Shown here: positions 25,978 through 35,265 of the stretch, piece by piece
Numbering within the stretch: the stretch's first letter is position 1
Layout of the letters: each line of letters begins with the position of its first letter
NCBI GenBank assembly: GCA_022071955.1
Contig: JAJVIM010000013.1
Coordinates: 1-64,000 of the forward strand
Source: Anaerolineae bacterium
Lineage (GTDB): Bacteria; Chloroflexota; Anaerolineae; 4572-78; J111
DNA: 64,000 bases
Direction of reading: 5' to 3'
Program-made: the position numbers and the translations under genes
Notes under the pieces: model-generated
What the model was told of the DNA's origin: nothing
Database searches by the model: none
What the model saw: only the letters and a program-made list of their open reading frames with translations

Positions 25978-28608
25978 GTGAAAACCCACTTTAGCCGAGT
26001 TACAGCGCCGCTTTGGCTGGCGGCTTTCCTATCGCTGGCCGCCCTGCTGCCGCTGGCCCGTCTTGAACCGGCCGCGGCCGCCGCGAGCGCCGTCGCCGCC
26101 CAGCCGGCCATTACCCCCACAATTGGCACGCTGACCGCCACTAATTCAGTTACCTGGCTGCCTATTCTGCTCAAATCGAGCCTGTTTCCCACCGCCCCGC
26201 TGCCGCTGAGCAGCTATCCCCGGCCCGCCAACGACAACGGGCTGGGCATCCACTGGAGCACCCACCTCTACGCCCAATCCGACGCCGCCACCAGCTACTT
26301 TGTTTCCGAGCTGGCGCAGATGAACATCAAATGGGTCAAACTGCTGGTCGATGGCCTCAACAACCGCGATTACGATGACACCATCGACGCGCTGGTGGCC
26401 CGCGACATTATGCCCGTTATTCGCATTTACCGGCAGTGCAACACCCCCTACAACCCCACCGACCTCGACCGGATGGTGCGCCACTACGTAAAAAAGGGCG
26501 TTTTTTATTTTGAAACCTACAACGAGCCGAATCAGTCCGGCAAATCCGGCGGCTGGTGCGATGGCGACGGCACGCCGCAGCCGGAGGTTCTGGCTCAAAT
26601 CTGGGCCGATGCCGCCCGCGTGATTTATCTGGCCGGCGGCTACCCCAGCCTGCCCAGCTTTTTTGCGCCGGACCAAAAACTGCCGGACTGGCAGACCGCC
26701 TTTTTCTATCGCTTTTTCAACGCGCTACGGCAGCAGGGCAACGAGGACGTGCTCTACTTCAGTTGGGGCGCTATCCACAATTACACCATCAACCACCCGC
26801 CCACCTATCCCTTTGACCCGGTCAACCAGTTTGGCCCGCCGCTGACCGCCGCCGAAATCAGCCGCTACAACCTCACCCCCACCCAGGCCGCCGATATGAA
26901 CCTGCGCCGGGAGATCGCCGCCATTTTGAAATACCGGCCTGTCACCGCTGCCGACGCCGCCCGGCTCGGGTTTCCGCCGGAACTGGTCGGCGAGATCAAC
27001 CTGGGTTTTACCCGCGGCAAAATGAACGGCTTTCTGCTGCGCGATGACTCAACCGCGTTTTTGCACTTTATCAGCTACCGCGAGCAGTTTTACCGCCTCT
27101 TTGGCTTCGACATCCCGCTTATTTCCACCGAGGGCGGGGCCACCCGTGAATCGGCGGAGGACGTGCGCTACCCCAAAGTTGACGGCCAAACCGTGGCCGA
27201 CTGGACGCTGTGGAGCGCCAATTACATGCTCGAAAGCGCGCCGGATTACTATTTTGCCAGCAATACCTGGCTGTTGGCCCAGCACGCGCTGGATTACGAT
27301 GAGCCGGTGTGGGAAAAGAATGCCTGGTATCACAACCGCAGCGGCGATCAGGAGCCGGTGGTTAATGCGCTGAAAAACCGGCCGCGCAAGGCCGAAGCCC
27401 GCCAACTCTGTTTTGAGACCGAACTGCGCGCCGCCGCGCCGCATGGCAAAAAATCGAGCGCGAAGTGCCGCGTCGCGCCGCCGCAGCCAACGGCCAACCC
27501 GCTGGCCAACTACCCCCGCCCCCCCGCTGATAACGGCCGCGGCCTGCACTGGTCGCCGGGCAACCAGCCCCAGCCGCCGGAAATTACCGACTATTTTGTC
27601 AACCAGTTGCTGGCAATGAACATCAAATGGGTCAAGTTTTTGCAGGATGACTCACCCACCGTGGCCGACCCGTACTTGCTGGAGCAGCTCGCCGCTCACG
27701 GCATCGAGCCAATCCTGCGGGTGTACCAGCCGGCCAACGCCCGCTACCGACATTTGCCGGAGCTGGTGCCGGCAGCCGCAGCCAAAGGCGTGCACTATTT
27801 TGAGCTGTTCAACGAGCCGAATCTGGCCGGCCCGGCCGGCGGCTGGGCCGCGGGCGAGTCGCCGGATGTGGGCAAAATGGTGGAACTGTGGCTTGTGGCC
27901 GCGCAGGAAGTGCAGGCCGGGGGCGGCTACCCCAGCCTGCCGCCGCTGGCCGCCGGCGGCGCCATCGATGATATGCTGTTTCTGCGGGAATTTCTGGACG
28001 GTGTCCGCGCCCGCGGCCAGGCCGGGCTGCTGCCGGGGAGCTGGCTGCCGCTGCATAACTACTTTCTCAACCACCCGTTTGATTACCCCACCGACCCGGT
28101 TAACGTGGACGACATCCCGCTGTCCGCCGCTGAAATCGCCGCGCGCGGGCTGACTCCGGCGCAGGCAGCGGCCATCAACACGGCGCGTCAAAACGCCAAA
28201 TTGCCGTTTGAGCAAGGCGGCTTTTGGGTGGGCAACACCATCGACGAGGACAGCAACGCCTTTGCCAAGTTTGAAGCCTACGCCCGCATTTTCTCCGACC
28301 GCTTTGGCTACACCCTGCCCATTCTCGGCACCGAGGGCGGGGCTATCATCGGTGCGGCGGAGGACCCGCGCTACCCGCCCGTGACCGAAGCCGACCACAC
28401 CCGGCTCACGCTGCAAGCCTATCATTTTATGCTCGATGCCGCGCCGGACTACTTTTTTGTGCAAACGCCGTGGCTCATCGCCAACAACGCCATCGGCAGC
28501 AACGACCCTCGTTTTGAGACCGCGGCCTGGTTCAAAGACCGCGCCGGTAATGCCCTGCCGGTCATCGAGGCGCTCAAAACCGACCCGCGCAAATCCGAGG
28601 TGCGGTAA
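25978..28608 (+). CDS. Secreted protein with two tandem clan-A glycosidase-like domains
   Basis: The 876-residue product starts at GTG after GAGGAG and has a signal peptide (about residues 1-40). Two homologous TIM-barrel-like domains (about 80-470 and 500-870) share YP(R)PxxDNGxGxHW, MNIKWVK, FNEPN/YNEPN and TEGGA segments. NEP (E183; E613) and TEGG (E385; E786) match the acid/base and nucleophile of clan GH-A glycoside hydrolases, so both copies look catalytically complete. The GH family (for example GH5, GH39 or a related one) cannot be fixed by eye. The two copies are well diverged. It likely hydrolyses or binds polysaccharide outside the cell. Confidence 0.75.
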   Translation: MKTHFSRVTAPLWLAAFLSLAALLPLARLEPAAAAASAVAAQPAITPTIGTLTATNSVTWLPILLKSSLFPTAPLPLSSYPRPANDNGLGIHWSTHLYAQSDAATSYFVSELAQMNIKWVKLLVDGLNNRDYDDTIDALVARDIMPVIRIYRQCNTPYNPTDLDRMVRHYVKKGVFYFETYNEPNQSGKSGGWCDGDGTPQPEVLAQIWADAARVIYLAGGYPSLPSFFAPDQKLPDWQTAFFYRFFNALRQQGNEDVLYFSWGAIHNYTINHPPTYPFDPVNQFGPPLTAAEISRYNLTPTQAADMNLRREIAAILKYRPVTAADAARLGFPPELVGEINLGFTRGKMNGFLLRDDSTAFLHFISYREQFYRLFGFDIPLISTEGGATRESAEDVRYPKVDGQTVADWTLWSANYMLESAPDYYFASNTWLLAQHALDYDEPVWEKNAWYHNRSGDQEPVVNALKNRPRKAEARQLCFETELRAAAPHGKKSSAKCRVAPPQPTANPLANYPRPPADNGRGLHWSPGNQPQPPEITDYFVNQLLAMNIKWVKFLQDDSPTVADPYLLEQLAAHGIEPILRVYQPANARYRHLPELVPAAAAKGVHYFELFNEPNLAGPAGGWAAGESPDVGKMVELWLVAAQEVQAGGGYPSLPPLAAGGAIDDMLFLREFLDGVRARGQAGLLPGSWLPLHNYFLNHPFDYPTDPVNVDDIPLSAAEIAARGLTPAQAAAINTARQNAKLPFEQGGFWVGNTIDEDSNAFAKFEAYARIFSDRFGYTLPILGTEGGAIIGAAEDPRYPPVTEADHTRLTLQAYHFMLDAAPDYFFVQTPWLIANNAIGSNDPRFETAAWFKDRAGNALPVIEALKTDPRKSEVR

Positions 28609-28632
28609 TCAGCCAAGTGAGCGCGGGACGGA

Positions 28633-28661
28633 TTGACGGGGTAATGGGGGCAACGTATACT
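28633..28661 (+). promoter_or_regulatory. Promoter of the hicBA pair
   Basis: TTGACG (28633-28638) and TATACT (28656-28661) are separated by 17 bases. GAGGAGG then precedes the hicB ATG at 28689. Confidence 0.75.
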
Positions 28662-28688
28662 ATTTGTGAATGTTGAGGAGGTAATGGT

Positions 28689-28898
28689 ATGAAACGGGAA
28701 TTTTACGTGGTTATTGAACGGGACGAAGATGGAGTCTACGTTGGCGAAGTGCCTCAACTGGCCGGCTGCTACTCACAAGGCAACACGCTGGACGAGCTAA
28801 TGGCCAACATTAAAGAAGTGATCGAAATGTGCCTTGAAGAGATCACTGACGCCGAAATCTGGCCCGAGTTTGTGGGCGTCCAAAAAGTAATGGTCTGA
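28689..28898 (+). CDS. hicB: HicB-type antitoxin
   Basis: The 69-residue product carries the HicB degraded-RNase H-like fold: FYVVIERDEDGVYVGEVPQL, AGCYSQGNT and DELMANIKEVIEMCLEE. HicB proteins neutralise HicA RNases and often repress their own operon. This is a short form without a clear C-terminal DNA-binding domain. The stop overlaps the next ATG by one base, so the pair is translationally coupled. The antitoxin-first order is a common variant of the system. Confidence 0.88.
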   Translation: MKREFYVVIERDEDGVYVGEVPQLAGCYSQGNTLDELMANIKEVIEMCLEEITDAEIWPEFVGVQKVMV

Positions 28899-29128
28899 TG
28901 GGCAAACTCCCAATTGTTACCGCCAAAGAACTGCTACGGATATTGGAGGAACTGGGTTTTGTGATTGTTCGGCAAAAGGGAAGTCATATCAGATTGAAAC
29001 ACTCCGATGGCCGAGTTGTAACCGTACCCATTCACTCTGGACAGGATATTGGCCGGGGATTGTTGCGAAAGATTCTACGTGATGTAGAAATCAGCCCGGA
29101 TGAATTGGCTGAGCTATTAAACAAATAA
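28898..29128 (+). CDS. hicA: HicA-type mRNA interferase toxin
   Basis: The 76-residue product has the double-stranded RNA-binding-like HicA fold: AKELLRILEELGF, then QKGSHIRLKH with the catalytic His in the GSH motif, and a VPIHSG...GLLRKILRD end. HicA cleaves mRNA when free of HicB. It overlaps hicB by one base and shares its promoter. All key residues are present, so it is likely functional. A palindrome follows 17 bases after the stop. Confidence 0.88.
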   Translation: MGKLPIVTAKELLRILEELGFVIVRQKGSHIRLKHSDGRVVTVPIHSGQDIGRGLLRKILRDVEISPDELAELLNK

Positions 29129-29144
29129 CTAAAGATATACTTGC

Positions 29145-29172
29145 GTAGGGGCGCTTCGTAAAGCGCCCCTAC
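29145..29172. repeat. GTAGGGGCG palindrome, copy 2
   Basis: GTAGGGGCGCTT pairs perfectly with AAGCGCCCCTAC around CGTA. There is no T-run, so it is more likely a repeat element than a terminator. It lies between convergent hicA and guaB. Confidence 0.7.
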
Positions 29173-29191
29173 TTTCTATTTTCAAACCAAC

Positions 29192-30667
29192 TTACTGCGG
29201 GCTGTAATTGGGCGCTTGTTTGGTCAGCATAATATCATGAACGTGGCTCTCAATCAGCCCGGCGTGGCTGATGCGCACAAATTTGGCCTTTTGCTGCATA
29301 TCCGGCAGCGACTCCGCGCCAACGTAGCCCATCCCGCTGCGAATCCCGCCCACAAATTGAAAGATGAGATCGCGCAGGTGGCCTTTAAAGGGCACCCGCC
29401 CTTCCACGCCCTCCGGCACGGTTTTGCCGCTGTCGCTGGTTTGGCCGGTGCCGTAGCGATCTTTGCTGAAGCGGGTCATCGCCCCGATGCTGCCCATGCC
29501 GCGATAATCCTTGTAGCGCCGCCCCTCGTACAAAATGATGTCGCCGGGCGCTTCCTCCACCCCGGCCAGCACGCTGCCGAGCATCACCGCCGCGCCGCCT
29601 GCCGCCAGCGCCTTAACCGCGTCGCCGGAGTAGCGAATCCCGCCATCGGCGATGACCGGGATATTGTATTCGGCGGCGGCGCGGGCGCACTGGGCCACCG
29701 CGCTGAGCTGCGGCACGCCAATCCCGGCAATGATCCGGGTGGTGCAGATAGAGCCGGCCCCCACACCCACTTTGATCGCTTCCACCCCGGCCTCAATCAA
29801 CGCGCGAGCGCCTTCGGCCGTGGCCACGTTGCCGCCCATCACCGGCGTATTTGGGAAGTTGGCCCGCACCCAGCGGACGGCCTCTACCACTTTGCGGCTG
29901 TGGCCGTGGGCCGTGTCGATGGCCAGCACATCCACCCCGGCCGCCACCAGCGCTGCGGCGCGCTCCTGATAATCCACCCCCACCCCAATAGCTGCCGCCA
30001 CTCGCAGCCGCCCCTGCGCATCGGTGGCGGCGTTGGGGTAATCGATCTTTTTCATAATGTCTTTGACGGTGATCAACCCTTTGAGAATACCGGTCTCGTC
30101 AACCAGCGGCAGTTTTTCAATACGATGCACCTGCAAAATTCGCTGCGCTTCTTCCAGCGTGGTTTCCACTGAAGCGGTGATCAGATTTTTGCTGACCATA
30201 AATTCCGAAATCGGCTGGTTGAGATTTTTGGTAAACCTAACATCGCGGTTGGTCAAAATGCCCACCAGCCGGCCCGAACCGTCGGCATCGGTGATGGGAA
30301 TGCCGGAAATATGGTAGCGGCCCATGATCGCCTCGGCGTCGGCCAGGGTGTGGTGCGGGTGCAGGGTGATGGGGTTGGTGATCATCCCCGCCTCCGAACG
30401 TTTAACCTGATCCACCTGCTCGGCTTGCTCGGCAATGCTCATATTGCGATGAATCACGCCGATGCCGCCTTCCCGCGCCAAAGCGATGGCCAGCCGCGCT
30501 TCGGTTACCGTATCCATCGCCGCCGACACCACCGGCACATTCAGCCAGATATCGCGCACCAGCCGGGTGCGAACATCCACCTCGGCCGGCAGCACCTCAG
30601 AAAAACCCGGCAGCAACAGCGCGTCGTCAAAAGTGTAGGCCTCGTTTTTGAACAAATCGTCAGTCAT
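29192..30667 (-). CDS. guaB: Inosine-5'-monophosphate dehydrogenase
   Basis: The 491-residue product converts IMP to XMP with NAD+, the first committed step to GMP. It has an N-terminal barrel part (TFDDALLLP), two CBS domains (about 95-210), the catalytic loop GSICTTR with the active Cys, and a flap region (MGSIGAM, then [10 protein letters not shown]). Length and order are normal. AAGGAGAGACGCA precedes the ATG. It is divergent from the purine biosynthesis operon, which fits a shared purine locus. Confidence 0.97.
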   Translation of the reverse strand: MTDDLFKNEAYTFDDALLLPGFSEVLPAEVDVRTRLVRDIWLNVPVVSAAMDTVTEARLAIALAREGGIGVIHRNMSIAEQAEQVDQVKRSEAGMITNPITLHPHHTLADAEAIMGRYHISGIPITDADGSGRLVGILTNRDVRFTKNLNQPISEFMVSKNLITASVETTLEEAQRILQVHRIEKLPLVDETGILKGLITVKDIMKKIDYPNAATDAQGRLRVAAAIGVGVDYQERAAALVAAGVDVLAIDTAHGHSRKVVEAVRWVRANFPNTPVMGGNVATAEGARALIEAGVEAIKVGVGAGSICTTRIIAGIGVPQLSAVAQCARAAAEYNIPVIADGGIRYSGDAVKALAAGGAAVMLGSVLAGVEEAPGDIILYEGRRYKDYRGMGSIGAMTRFSKDRYGTGQTSDSGKTVPEGVEGRVPFKGHLRDLIFQFVGGIRSGMGYVGAESLPDMQQKAKFVRISHAGLIESHVHDIMLTKQAPNYSPQ

Positions 30668-30684
30668 TGCGTCTCTCCTTTTTG

Positions 30685-30757
30685 GGAGGAATCAGGCGTT
30701 AGGAATTGGGGGTTAGGGGAAAAACCAACTCCTAATTCCTAACTCCTAACTCCTGTC
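30685..30757. repeat. Heptamer repeat hairpin upstream of guaB/purL
   Basis: GGAATTG/GGGGTTA-type heptamers pair with downstream CCTAATT, CCTAACT, CCTAACT units around an AAAAACC loop. It lies in the guaB-purL divergent promoter region. Confidence 0.75.
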
Positions 30758-30833
30758 CTCTGTTAAATTTTGCCCATGCCGTCAATTGAGGCATAATGAG
30801 TGCCAATTTACAACTAACTTTATGAGAGGGCAA

Positions 30834-33794
30834 ATGCAGCGATATGCTCGTGTAGTAATCCACAGCGCCGAAGCTGACCCCCCTGGTGTTTCTGCGCTCC
30901 GGCGTGCGGCCCACGATGCCGGCCTGGCCGCAGTTTCCGCTATTCACCCCGCCCGATTGTTCTTTTTACGCCACCCCCAACTGACCGATACCCACATTAA
31001 CACCCTTTGCCGCCGTTTACTGGCCGACCCGGTCGTGGAACAATTCAACTGGCAGTGGGTTGAAGGTCAGCCCCCCGCCGCCGATGGGCAGGTGATCGAG
31101 GTGGAATTTCGGCCCGGCGTCACCGACCGCGAAGCCTTTGAGGTGCGGCAGGCCGCCCGGCGGCTCGGTTTTCCGCCGGTACAGGTGGCTACCGGCCATC
31201 ACTACCGGATTGAGGGCCAACTCACGGGGGCCGAGTTGCACCGGCTGGCCCGCCAGGTGTTGTGCAACGAGGTGGTGCAGCAGTACCGCATTTATCAAAA
31301 GGATGAAGGCGGAAGGCGGAAGGATGAATTTCAGCCTTCATCCTTCATCCCTCAGCCTTCTGCCGAGGCCACCGTGGAGCAGATTGACCTGCGGGAGTTG
31401 GATGACGCCGCGCTGGTGACGCTCAGCCAGCAGCGGCGGCTGGCGCTCAACCGCGACGAAATGACCGTGCTTCGCGATTTTAGCCGCCAGCAGAACCGCC
31501 CGCTGACCGACGCCGAGGTTGAAATGGCGGCCCAAACCTGGAGCGAACACTGCTTCCACAAAACCTTCAAAGCCCACATTTTATACGAAGAATTGAACGC
31601 CAACCAGCAGCCCGTCCGTGCCGAAATCATCGACGGGCTGTTGCGTTCTACCATCCGCGCCGCCACCGAAGCCTGCCGCAAACCGTGGCTGGTCTCGGCC
31701 TTTGTTGACAACGCCGGCATTGTTGAGTTTGACGGCGAAAACGTGCTGTCCTTCAAAGTGGAAACGCACAACCACCCCTCGGCGCTGGAGCCGTTTGGCG
31801 GGGCCAACACCGGCGTGGGCGGCGTTATCCGCGATGTCGTTGGCGTCTCGGCCCGGCCCATCGCCGTAACCGATGTGCTCTGTTTTGGCCCGCAAACCCT
31901 GCCCGCCGCCGACGTGCCGGACGGCTCGCTGCACCCGCGCCGGGTGCAGGCCGGCGTGGTGGCCGGCGTGGGCGATTACGGCAACAAAATGGGCATTCCC
32001 AACGTTAACGGCGCGGTGCTGTATCACCCCGGCTACACCGCCAACCCGCTGGTTTTTTGCGGCTGTTTGGGGCTGGCCCCCGCCGCTAGCCACGTAACCC
32101 AGCCGCAAGTGGGCGACCGCATTATTGTGCTGGGCGGGCACACCGGCCGCGATGGCCTGCGCGGGGCCACCTTCTCCTCGCTGGATTTGGACAGCGACAC
32201 CGGCGAGGCCGAATTTGCCAGCACCGCCGTGCAAATTGGCGACCCCATTGTTGAAAAAGATGTGACCGAAGTGATTATGCTGGCCCGCGACGAGCGGCTG
32301 TACCACGCCATCACCGATTGCGGCGCGGGCGGCCTCTCCTCCGCTGTGGGCGAAATGGGCAGCGAACTCGGCGCGGCGGTGGAACTGACGCAGGTCGGCC
32401 TGAAATACAGCGGCCTGCGCCCGTGGGAAATCTGGCTGTCTGAAGCGCAGGAGCGAATGGTGCTGGCTGTGCCCGCCGAAAACCTGCCCCGGCTGGAACA
32501 CCTCTGCCGCCGTTTTGATGTGGAGTGGGACAACATTGGTACCATCACCGGCGACGGGCAAATGGTGGTCACTTACGCCGGCGCGCCGGTGGTCAACCTG
32601 CCAATGGCGCTGCTGCACGATGGCCACCCTCGCCTGCACCTGACTGCCCGCTGGCACGAGCCGGAAGCCCGGCCGCTCAACCCGGCCCAACTTGACGCCA
32701 TCGACCCGGCCGCCGCGCTGCTGGCCCTGCTGGCCGATCCCAACGTGGCCAGCAAAGAGGCCATTATCCGCACCTACGACCACGAAGTGCAGGGCGGCAC
32801 AGTCGTCAAACCGCTCACCGGAGTCCGCAACCACGGCCCCAGCGACGCCGCCGTCATCGTCCCCAATCCAAAATCCAAAATGCCCGATAAAACGGGGCAG
32901 GCTCTCCAAAATCCAAAATCGGTCAAAGGCGTGGCCGTGAGCAGCGGCATCAACCCGCTCTACGGGCTGGTTGATCCCTACCGCATGGCCCTGGCCGTGG
33001 TTGACGAAGCCGTGCGCAACGCCGTGGCTGTGGGGGCCGACCCCGACACGCTGGCTTTACTCGACAACTTTTGCTGGGGCAACCCCAATTTGCCGGACCG
33101 GCTGGGCGGGCTGGTGCGCGCCGCCAAAGGCTGCTACGACGCCGCCCGCGCCTTCGACGCGCCGTTTATCTCCGGCAAAGACAGCCTCAACAACGAATAC
33201 GTCGACCGCGACGGCCAGCGGACGCCCATCCCCGGCACGCTGCTGATTTCGGCCATCGGCATTGTGCCGGATATTCAGCAGGCGGTGACAATGGATTTGA
33301 AAGCCGCCGGCAACCGGCTGTACGTGGTCGGCAATACCCGCACCGAACTGGGCGGCTCGCTGCTGGCGCAATATTTCCCGCTTGACACCAACATTGCGCC
33401 GCGCCTGCCGCGCAATCCACTGCGCGTGGCCCGGCAGTTGCACGCGGCGATGCGGGCCGGGCTGGTGCGCGCCTGCCATGATTGCAGCGAAGGCGGGCTG
33501 GTCGTAGCCGCCGCCGAAATGGCGCTGGCCGGTGGGCTGGGGCTGGCGCTCGATATTGAGGCCATTCCCGCCGATACCGACGCGGCCCATCCGCTGATCC
33601 GCCTTTTTAGCGAGAGTACCAGCCGCTGGCTGGTAGAGGTTGAACCGGAACAGGCTGCCGCCTTTGAAGAGGCGCTGCACGGCTGCGTGTTTGCCGCCAT
33701 CGGCCAGGTTACCGCCGAGCCACGGCTGCGGGCCGGCCTCGTTGATCTGCCGGTGGCTCAACTTGAACAGGCGTGGCAGGATAGTGCGCTGTAA
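30834..33794 (+). CDS. purL: Phosphoribosylformylglycinamidine synthase, PurS-PurL fusion
   Basis: The 986-residue product is PurL with an added N-terminal region of about 150 residues. That region has the PurS look (IEVEFRPGVTDREAFEVRQA, then VCNEVV-like end), so PurS and PurL appear fused. The PurL part has ETHNHPS, GANTGVGG and DCGAGG motifs and two AIRS-like halves. With PurQ it makes FGAM from FGAR, ATP and glutamine. I chose ATG at 30834, after GAGAGGG, over upstream TTG and ATG. Two heptamer-repeat tracts are read in frame: one at the PurS-PurL junction (31299-31362) and one in a later loop (32865-32921). Starts the plus-strand purine gene series. Confidence 0.93.
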   Translation: MQRYARVVIHSAEADPPGVSALRRAAHDAGLAAVSAIHPARLFFLRHPQLTDTHINTLCRRLLADPVVEQFNWQWVEGQPPAADGQVIEVEFRPGVTDREAFEVRQAARRLGFPPVQVATGHHYRIEGQLTGAELHRLARQVLCNEVVQQYRIYQKDEGGRRKDEFQPSSFIPQPSAEATVEQIDLRELDDAALVTLSQQRRLALNRDEMTVLRDFSRQQNRPLTDAEVEMAAQTWSEHCFHKTFKAHILYEELNANQQPVRAEIIDGLLRSTIRAATEACRKPWLVSAFVDNAGIVEFDGENVLSFKVETHNHPSALEPFGGANTGVGGVIRDVVGVSARPIAVTDVLCFGPQTLPAADVPDGSLHPRRVQAGVVAGVGDYGNKMGIPNVNGAVLYHPGYTANPLVFCGCLGLAPAASHVTQPQVGDRIIVLGGHTGRDGLRGATFSSLDLDSDTGEAEFASTAVQIGDPIVEKDVTEVIMLARDERLYHAITDCGAGGLSSAVGEMGSELGAAVELTQVGLKYSGLRPWEIWLSEAQERMVLAVPAENLPRLEHLCRRFDVEWDNIGTITGDGQMVVTYAGAPVVNLPMALLHDGHPRLHLTARWHEPEARPLNPAQLDAIDPAAALLALLADPNVASKEAIIRTYDHEVQGGTVVKPLTGVRNHGPSDAAVIVPNPKSKMPDKTGQALQNPKSVKGVAVSSGINPLYGLVDPYRMALAVVDEAVRNAVAVGADPDTLALLDNFCWGNPNLPDRLGGLVRAAKGCYDAARAFDAPFISGKDSLNNEYVDRDGQRTPIPGTLLISAIGIVPDIQQAVTMDLKAAGNRLYVVGNTRTELGGSLLAQYFPLDTNIAPRLPRNPLRVARQLHAAMRAGLVRACHDCSEGGLVVAAAEMALAGGLGLALDIEAIPADTDAAHPLIRLFSESTSRWLVEVEPEQAAAFEEALHGCVFAAIGQVTAEPRLRAGLVDLPVAQLEQAWQDSAL
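31299..31362. repeat. Heptamer repeat inside purL, junction copy
   Basis: AAGGATG, AAGGCGG, AAGGCGG, AAGGATG are followed by inverted CCTTCAT, CCTTCAT, CCCTCAG, CCTTCTG. It is translated as KDEGGRRKDEFQPSSFIPQP between the PurS-like and PurL parts. Confidence 0.85.
32865..32921. repeat. Heptamer repeat inside purL, second tract
   Basis: AATCCAA repeats occur on both sides of a TGCCC...GGGCA dyad and are translated in frame (NPKSKMPDKTGQALQNPKSV). Related AATCCAA sequence is at the start of purF. Confidence 0.8.
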
Positions 33795-33814
33795 CAAAAT
33801 CAAAGGATAGCTTT

Positions 33815-34303
33815 ATGCCGCAACCCTCATCACCCCCGGCTCAATTTATTCCGGCGTCGCTCTACCACCAAATTCTGGAGCGGCTGCCGATTGCCTGTGT
33901 GGATATTGCCATTGTGGCCGGCGGGGCGGTGCTGCTGGTTAAACGCAAAGACCAGCCGGCCCGGGGCCAGTGGTGGGTGCCCGGCGGGCGGGTGCTCAAA
34001 GGCGAAATGATGAAGGAAACCGCCGTCCGCAAAGCCCGCGAAGAAGTGGGCATCGAGTGCCATGTGGGGCCAATTATCCACACCGCCGAAACGATTTTCC
34101 CCGACGGCCCCAATGACATCCCGGTGCACAGCATCAACAGTTGTTTTTTTCTGTACCCGGCCAACCCGGATTTCAAACCGCAGCTCGATGACCACCACGC
34201 CGAATACCGCTGGGTCAACAGCATTCCGGCCGGCCTGCACCCCTACGTGGAACGCTGCCTGATGGGCGCCGGGCTAACCCGTTCGCCCGAGGACGAAGGA
34301 TAA
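33815..34303 (+). CDS. Nudix hydrolase
   Basis: The 162-residue product has a Nudix box GRVLKGE...RKAREEVGI (about residues 53-76). The usual REUXEE is RKAREE, so the metal ligands of the EE pair remain. The overall form is near GDP-mannose mannosyl hydrolase-like Nudix proteins. It probably hydrolyses a nucleoside diphosphate derivative. It lies between purL and purQ, and its stop overlaps the purQ ATG by one base, so it is translated with the purine genes; a link to nucleotide housekeeping or PRPP-derived metabolites is possible but inferred. Confidence 0.85.
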   Translation: MPQPSSPPAQFIPASLYHQILERLPIACVDIAIVAGGAVLLVKRKDQPARGQWWVPGGRVLKGEMMKETAVRKAREEVGIECHVGPIIHTAETIFPDGPNDIPVHSINSCFFLYPANPDFKPQLDDHHAEYRWVNSIPAGLHPYVERCLMGAGLTRSPEDEG

Positions 34304-35055
34304 TGACCAAACCCAACATTTTGATTTTGCACGCCTCCGGCACCAACCGCGACCACGAAGCGGCCTGGGCCTGCGAACTGGCCGGCGGCGCGCCGGAAAT
34401 TGTACACATCAACCAGCTTCGCGCCGGCGAGCGCCAACTGGCCAATTACCACATGCTGGTAGTGGCCGGCGGCTTTTCCTACGGCGATGCCCTGGCCGCA
34501 GGCCGGCGGCTGGCCCTCGATTTAACGCTGGAACTGGCCGATGATCTGGCTGCGTTTGTGGCCGCCGGCAAACCAATTTTGGGCATTTGCAACGGTTTTC
34601 AGGCGCTGGTTAAAGCCGGGCTGCTGCCCAACCCCAACCTCGATACCAGCAACCAAACCGTCACCCTCACCCACAACCAGCGCCAGCAGTTTGAGTGCCG
34701 CTGGGTCACGCTGGAACCCAACCGCGAGTCGCCCTGCATTTTCACCCGCGATCTGCCGGAGCCAATCTACTGCCCGGTGGCCCACGGCGAAGGCCGATTT
34801 GCCGTCGCTGCGCCGCTGCCCGCCCGGCACGTGGCCCTGCGCTACGGCGGCAGCGATTACCCGGCCAACCCCAACGGCTCCGTCGATGGGATTGCCGGCA
34901 TTTGCAACGACAGCGGCACCATTTTGGGGTTGATGCCCCACCCGGAAGACCACATTGTGCCGTGGCAGCACCCGCGCTGGACTCGCGGCGAAAACGGGCA
35001 ATTGGGCCTGCCGTTGTTTGCGGCGGGGGTGCGCTACGCCGCGAATTGCGAATAG
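34303..35055 (+). CDS. purQ: Phosphoribosylformylglycinamidine synthase glutaminase subunit
   Basis: The 250-residue product is a class I glutamine amidotransferase: nucleophile Cys in LGICNGFQ, and the His/Glu pair in MPHPEDH. It supplies ammonia to PurL. Start overlaps the Nudix stop by one base. The gene is complete; a type-2 MITE copy has inserted 40 bases after its stop, between purQ and purC. Confidence 0.95.
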   Translation: MTKPNILILHASGTNRDHEAAWACELAGGAPEIVHINQLRAGERQLANYHMLVVAGGFSYGDALAAGRRLALDLTLELADDLAAFVAAGKPILGICNGFQALVKAGLLPNPNLDTSNQTVTLTHNQRQQFECRWVTLEPNRESPCIFTRDLPEPIYCPVAHGEGRFAVAAPLPARHVALRYGGSDYPANPNGSVDGIAGICNDSGTILGLMPHPEDHIVPWQHPRWTRGENGQLGLPLFAAGVRYAANCE

Positions 35056-35095
35056 CGAGTCTTTTGCCATTCGTCCATTCGCTATTCGCAATTCT

Positions 35096-35237
35096 GGTAG
35101 TGTCTTTAGTTTTTCGCCACTTGAAAAGGTGGCGAGTTGCAAGTAGCGGGTGACGCGTAAAAACGCGCCACTCGCAACCCGCCACTTGCCACCGACCACA
35201 GCCAAGTGCGTGGCGGCGAAAATTCCGTGACACTAAC
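35096..35237. mobile_element. MITE, type 2, copy 2 (142 bp)
   Basis: It has the same length and nearly the same sequence as 25701-25842. Ends are GGTAGTGTC and GACACTAAC, with one mismatch. A perfect 8-bp direct repeat GCAATTCT flanks it (35088-35095 and 35238-35245). It ends 28 bases before the purC start, so it may carry or disturb purC expression signals. Confidence 0.87.
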
Positions 35238-35265
35238 GCAATTCTTAATTTTTTGGAGGCATAAA

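Noticed and set aside
30668-30833. Purine riboswitch upstream of purL or guaB
   Set aside because: No conserved purine-aptamer core was seen; the stretch is mainly a heptamer hairpin. A covariance-model search could overturn this.
31581-32909. 442-codon minus-strand frame
   Set aside because: Antisense to purL; no family motif and no ribosome site.
34522-35205. Minus-strand frame whose N-terminus resembles a frame at 25547-25783
   Set aside because: The resemblance comes only from the two MITE copies being read by chance; the rest is antisense to purQ.
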